Assembly: GCF_011808225.1 (NCBI RefSeq)
Contig: NZ_SOYS01000002.1
Span: forward strand, 496,001 to 560,000
Direction: 5' to 3'
Length of the DNA stretch: 64,000 nt
Source of the DNA: Cedecea colo
Lineage (GTDB): Bacteria; Pseudomonadota; Gammaproteobacteria; Enterobacterales; Enterobacteriaceae
Part shown: positions 61,314-64,000 of the stretch, in pieces
How the letters are laid out: each line of letters begins with the position of its first letter
Position numbering within the stretch: position 1 is the stretch's first letter
Notes under the pieces: generated by a model
Told to the model about the DNA's origin: nothing
Database searches by the model: none
Seen by the model: the letters and a program-made list of their open reading frames with translations, nothing else
Program-made: the position numbers and the translations under genes

Positions 61314-61597
61314 ACGCTTACGCTAATTTTGACCGTGCCGAAGATCAGAAAGAAGTACAGCACGAATTGCAGGTTTTCCGTGAAGAGTGGATTCGAAATA
61401 AAGCGGATCAACTGGCAACAATATTCCCTCAGTGCGCAATGGAATTTTACCCCACCCATTCCAGATTTTCACCATATCAGGTCGGCTTGGACTCAGACGA
61501 AGCACAGGACGCATATGCAGAATATGTTGATCAGGTTTGCCTTGCAAAAGCCAAGAAGCTTTTCATCGAGGCACAATTTATGGGGGATGTGGCGTGA
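61310..61597 (+). CDS. conserved phage protein upstream of exonuclease
   Basis: 95 aa, acidic helical ([20 protein letters not shown]). TGATG coupling with the exonuclease gene. Unknown; a role in the recombination module is possible. Confidence 0.6.
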   Translation: MNAYANFDRAEDQKEVQHELQVFREEWIRNKADQLATIFPQCAMEFYPTHSRFSPYQVGLDSDEAQDAYAEYVDQVCLAKAKKLFIEAQFMGDVA

Positions 61598-62418
61598 TGC
61601 ATCCGGGTATTTATTACGATCTGTCTAACGAGGACTATCACAAGGATGAGTCGATAGGCTCAACGACAATCAAGGCGATTAGCGTCAGCCCCGCAAACCT
61701 GTACTTTAATCCGTTCAAGGGGAGTAAATCAGCGCAAATCGGGACTGCTATCCATGCCGCTCTTCTGGAGCCTACGGTCTTTGAAAAGGAATTCTTACTT
61801 AAACCAGACATCAGTACCAGGGCATCAAAGGAATACAAAACTCTGGCTGCGGATAGCGACCCTGAAAAGATACTCATTGGAAACGAAGTTGACACGATAA
61901 ACAGGATGATTGAATCGGCACAACTGAACAATGATTTTATTGATTATCTATCAACAAAAGGGCGCTCAGAAGTTTCAATGTTCGCCACCTGCCCCACAAC
62001 TGGCTTAAAGCTAAAATGCCGGTTCGACAGGCTATCAGATAGTCACCCCTACCCTCTGGATGTGAAGAGTTGCAGGGATGCAACGCAGCGAGGATTCAGT
62101 CAGGCGTTCGGTCAGTATCACTACCATGTGCAGGCGGCATTTTACTTGTACGTGCTGAAGCTAGTCACCGGGCGAGAGCTTAACCAGTTTGCATTCTTCG
62201 CCATCGAAAACACTGCACCTTTCAAAAACTGCATGTACTACATCGGCGAGGACTCACTGGAACTCGGCAGGAAAGTCATGTTTGAAGCAATGGACATGCT
62301 TTTGGGATGCATGGACGATCCCTCTCTCCAATATGAAGGGATGGTTTTGCCATCAAGCGAAATAAACGTTCCTGGCTATCTGTTTGAAGAAGAATTTGAC
62401 GACGAGGTATATCTATAA
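61597..62418 (+). CDS. RecE-like exonuclease (PD-(D/E)XK, DUF3799)
   Basis: 273 aa from ATG 61597 ([19 protein letters not shown]). Nuclease-core features: [32 protein letters not shown] (D-x-K pair) and [18 protein letters not shown]. It corresponds to the C-terminal nuclease of Rac RecE (exonuclease VIII), degrading one strand from 5' ends for annealing recombination. Confidence 0.82.
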   Translation: MHPGIYYDLSNEDYHKDESIGSTTIKAISVSPANLYFNPFKGSKSAQIGTAIHAALLEPTVFEKEFLLKPDISTRASKEYKTLAADSDPEKILIGNEVDTINRMIESAQLNNDFIDYLSTKGRSEVSMFATCPTTGLKLKCRFDRLSDSHPYPLDVKSCRDATQRGFSQAFGQYHYHVQAAFYLYVLKLVTGRELNQFAFFAIENTAPFKNCMYYIGEDSLELGRKVMFEAMDMLLGCMDDPSLQYEGMVLPSSEINVPGYLFEEEFDDEVYL

Positions 62419-62978
62419 TGGACATTTCAAACACTGTAGTTCCACGCTCAGACCAGATTAACTTTGAGGACGTGCAGTCTGTCAGCATAACTGCGGTAAT
62501 AAAATCCGTTCGCGCGGGAAGCAAAGACCAGCCGGTATTCATTGATCTTGAGGGATATGAAGGGCGTCCATACAAGCCATCGAAATCTATGCGCCGGGTA
62601 CTTATCGGCGGCTGGGGTTCTGATGGTCACTCTTGGGTAGGAAAATCATTAACTCTGGTGGGTGACCCTGGCGTTAAATTTGGGGGTGTGGCCGTTGGTG
62701 GAATCAAGGTTAAAGCCATGAGCCATATTGATGCTGATTTCTCCTTAATGCTCACAGTATCGCGCGGGAAGCGCGTTGAGCACCGAGTTGAAAAGCTAAA
62801 TATTGTCGACCCGCTTGCATGGTTCTGCGAGCAGGCAATTACTGCTGATTCTGAAAAGCTTGAGCGTTTTTATCAGAAAACCAAAACAGCTTTAGCTGGC
62901 AGCGCGGACAAACTCAAAAAGCTGGATGAAGCATACAGCAGCCGTAAATCAGAGTTTCAAAATAAAAATGGTGAATAG
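62418..62978 (+). CDS. recombination-module protein, possible ssDNA partner
   Basis: 186 aa. Beta-rich first ~130 residues (VSITAVIKSVRAGSKDQPVF, IGGWGSDGHSWVGKSLTLVG), then a Lys-rich helix. One-base overlap with the exonuclease gene implies a partner function. It resembles neither RecT nor lambda Beta nor Erf by eye. Confidence 0.6.
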   Translation: MDISNTVVPRSDQINFEDVQSVSITAVIKSVRAGSKDQPVFIDLEGYEGRPYKPSKSMRRVLIGGWGSDGHSWVGKSLTLVGDPGVKFGGVAVGGIKVKAMSHIDADFSLMLTVSRGKRVEHRVEKLNIVDPLAWFCEQAITADSEKLERFYQKTKTALAGSADKLKKLDEAYSSRKSEFQNKNGE

Positions 62979-62980
62979 CC

Positions 62981-63277
62981 ATGAAAGACGCACACGACAA
63001 CATACGGTGCGGGACTACCGTATTGCGCTATTACAGCGCGTACAGCGGCTGGATGCTGCCAGATAAAACATTCACAAAGAACCCTCTCAAAGCTTACAAA
63101 ATAGCTGAACAAACCGAGGCGGCAAAGGAAAATCATAAGCAGGAATGGGAGTTGTACGAACTGCAGCTTCTCAAGGAAAGAAACCCCAACTGGAATATCG
63201 TAACAATAGCTCGTCGCCTCGACAGAACTAACTCTGACGTTAAGAACATGCTTAGCGCTATATCAGCGAGTAACTAA
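62981..63277 (+). CDS. phage protein of unknown function
   Basis: 98 aa. C-terminal HTH-like stretch (NWNIVTIARRLDRTNSDVKN). Starts 2 bp after the preceding stop. Unknown. Confidence 0.55.
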   Translation: MKDAHDNIRCGTTVLRYYSAYSGWMLPDKTFTKNPLKAYKIAEQTEAAKENHKQEWELYELQLLKERNPNWNIVTIARRLDRTNSDVKNMLSAISASN

Positions 63278-63279
63278 TC

Positions 63280-63438
63280 ATGCACAGTGAAAATAACAAT
63301 TACGGAACGGTCGTGGTTGGAGGAAAGAAGCTTCCTTCTGATATGCCAACCGAAGCCGAACTTAAAGCACGGCATAGCTTCCCGTCACCGAACGATAACC
63401 GGCACATCGACAAGTTCATCAAAGCTACGAAGCACTGA
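63280..63438 (+). CDS. small phage protein, 52 aa
   Basis: Read directly: MHSENNNYGTVVVGGKKLPS ... ; polar, ends KATKH. Starts 2 bp after the previous gene. Unknown. Confidence 0.55.
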   Translation: MHSENNNYGTVVVGGKKLPSDMPTEAELKARHSFPSPNDNRHIDKFIKATKH

Positions 63439-63441
63439 ATC

Positions 63442-63666
63442 ATGGACACAGCAGAGCAAAACGCTATTCGCGCTACAGCTCGTAAATGCTGGGGAGAAAT
63501 ACAGGAAGCGTGGAAGGCAGAGGAAGCCAGAAGCATTAAGCAAAGGGACATCATTAACCGCCGCATCCTTCTCAGTTACGAAAAGCGCATATCTCCCCGG
63601 TTCACCTTCTATCAACTCATCTATCACATAGGCGTCATTAACGGGACGCTTAAGGACAGGTTATGA
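63442..63666 (+). CDS. phage protein of unknown function
   Basis: 74 aa, helical and basic (RATARKCWGEIQEAWKAEEA). ATGA overlap with the next gene. Unknown. Confidence 0.55.
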   Translation: MDTAEQNAIRATARKCWGEIQEAWKAEEARSIKQRDIINRRILLSYEKRISPRFTFYQLIYHIGVINGTLKDRL

Positions 63667-64000
63667 CAGTTAAAATTTATTCAATACCGAGCGAAATGCT
63701 TTCTCCACCAGTTATCGGTGATTCGTTTGTTACAGATTTAGTGCTACATACAGATTACGCAGCGCTCAAAGCCAAAATGGACATGGTTCACGGCCTGATG
63801 GAAGCCGCTGAGCAGGCTAACGCTTTAGTGAGAGAAGGTGTCGAAAATTTGACGAAAAAGCGTGACGCGCTGGCGGTGTGTAATTCCAGGAAAGACGAAA
63901 TTATCGGGCGTCTTGTAAGCAAGCTTAATTTATCCGGATACGAAGCCAGGCAAAACTCTGTCAATCCCGCTGAGGCGTTATTGTTCGATGCGTTGCAGGT
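63663..64000 (+). CDS. Ead/Ea22-like phage protein (3' end outside window)
   Basis: At least 112 codons, open to the window edge. Starts MTVKIYSIPSEMLSPPVIGD; the segment YAALKAKMDMVHGLMEAAEQ is the coiled-coil pattern of Ead/Ea22-type accessory proteins of lambdoid left operons. Confidence 0.6.
   Translation, partial: MTVKIYSIPSEMLSPPVIGDSFVTDLVLHTDYAALKAKMDMVHGLMEAAEQANALVREGVENLTKKRDALAVCNSRKDEIIGRLVSKLNLSGYEARQNSVNPAEALLFDALQ

Larger units (their letters stand above)
21884..64000. mobile_element. lambdoid prophage integrated at attB-lambda (right end outside window)
   Basis: At least 42.1 kb. The order from the attachment core is sib, tail, head, terminase, lysis, Q, nin genes, P/O, cII, cro, cI, N, accessory genes and recombination. 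This is the prophage order of a phage integrated between ybhB and ybhC with the tail end next to bio. Integrase, excisionase and attL are not in the window. Late and right-early genes are on the minus strand, left-early genes on the plus strand. All core modules look intact, so it may be inducible. Confidence 0.95.

Noticed and set aside
21884-64000. Assumption that the prophage is complete inside the window
   Set aside because: No second attachment core, integrase or ybhC is present; the left operon is still open at base 64,000.

Overview
The window is an enterobacterial chromosome segment (family Enterobacteriaceae) carrying a lambdoid prophage in the classical lambda attachment site. The left third has the conserved gene order ybhF-ybhS-ybhR, ybhQ, ybhP-clsB-ybhN, ybhL, moaABCDE, yvcK, uvrB, bioBFCD/bioA, ybhB. 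This matches the gal-bio flank of Escherichia coli, but extra genes show it is not E. coli K-12: an orphan ABC ATPase and a two-gene HicAB-like locus lie between uvrB and bioD, and a DJ-1/PfpI gene lies between bioA and ybhB. I cannot name the genus from sequence alone; an Enterobacter/Cronobacter/Kosakonia-type host is plausible.

Region 1 (1-9,700): the YbhFSR ABC exporter (YbhF only as its C-terminal part), the YbhP-ClsB-YbhN membrane-lipid operon, YbhL, and the molybdenum cofactor operon moaABCDE behind a Moco riboswitch, a ModE-type palindrome and an FNR-like site. Region 2 (9,700-21,840): yvcK, LexA-controlled uvrB with DnaA boxes upstream, the accessory ABC ATPase and HicA-like/HTH pair, then the biotin genes around a BirA operator, the DJ-1 gene and ybhB.

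Region 3 (21,884 to beyond 64,000): the prophage. The 15-bp lambda core sits just after ybhB, followed by a lambda-like P arm and the sib/tI terminator. This is the POB' (attR) end, so integrase and attL must lie beyond the right edge. From the left edge the minus strand reads backwards through the late operon: SGNH tail spike, J-like protein, tail tip proteins, tape measure, tail tube with an Ig-like domain, connectors, capsid, DUF2213 protease/scaffold, Mu-F-like protein, DUF1073 portal and terminase. Next come a KilA-N antirepressor-like gene, the spanin/lysozyme/holin-type lysis cassette, phage tRNAs for Asn and Thr, and a Q-like antiterminator with a likely pR'/tR' downstream of it. The early right operon (nin genes, P- and O-type replication genes, cII, cro) follows. 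The switch region has cI between two operator clusters that share a 17-bp palindrome. The plus-strand left operon starts with an N-like antiterminator behind nutL and continues through small accessory genes, a pentapeptide-repeat protein, a methyltransferase and a RecE-like exonuclease.

Regulation appears fully lambda-like: N with nutL/nutR, CII boxes at a pRE-type position and inside Q (a paQ-type position), Q with pR'/tR', and sib separated from int by integration. Cargo outside the core phage programme includes an AbiGi/DUF2971-like gene with its own candidate promoter and terminator, a periplasmic Cys-containing gene followed by a terminator, a T5orf172 (GIY-YIG) gene between cII and O, and a DUF4406-DnaB chimera that looks like a scar of a replication-module swap. 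Several short genes (19-59 codons) supported by start signals and overlaps were added by reading the sequence directly.
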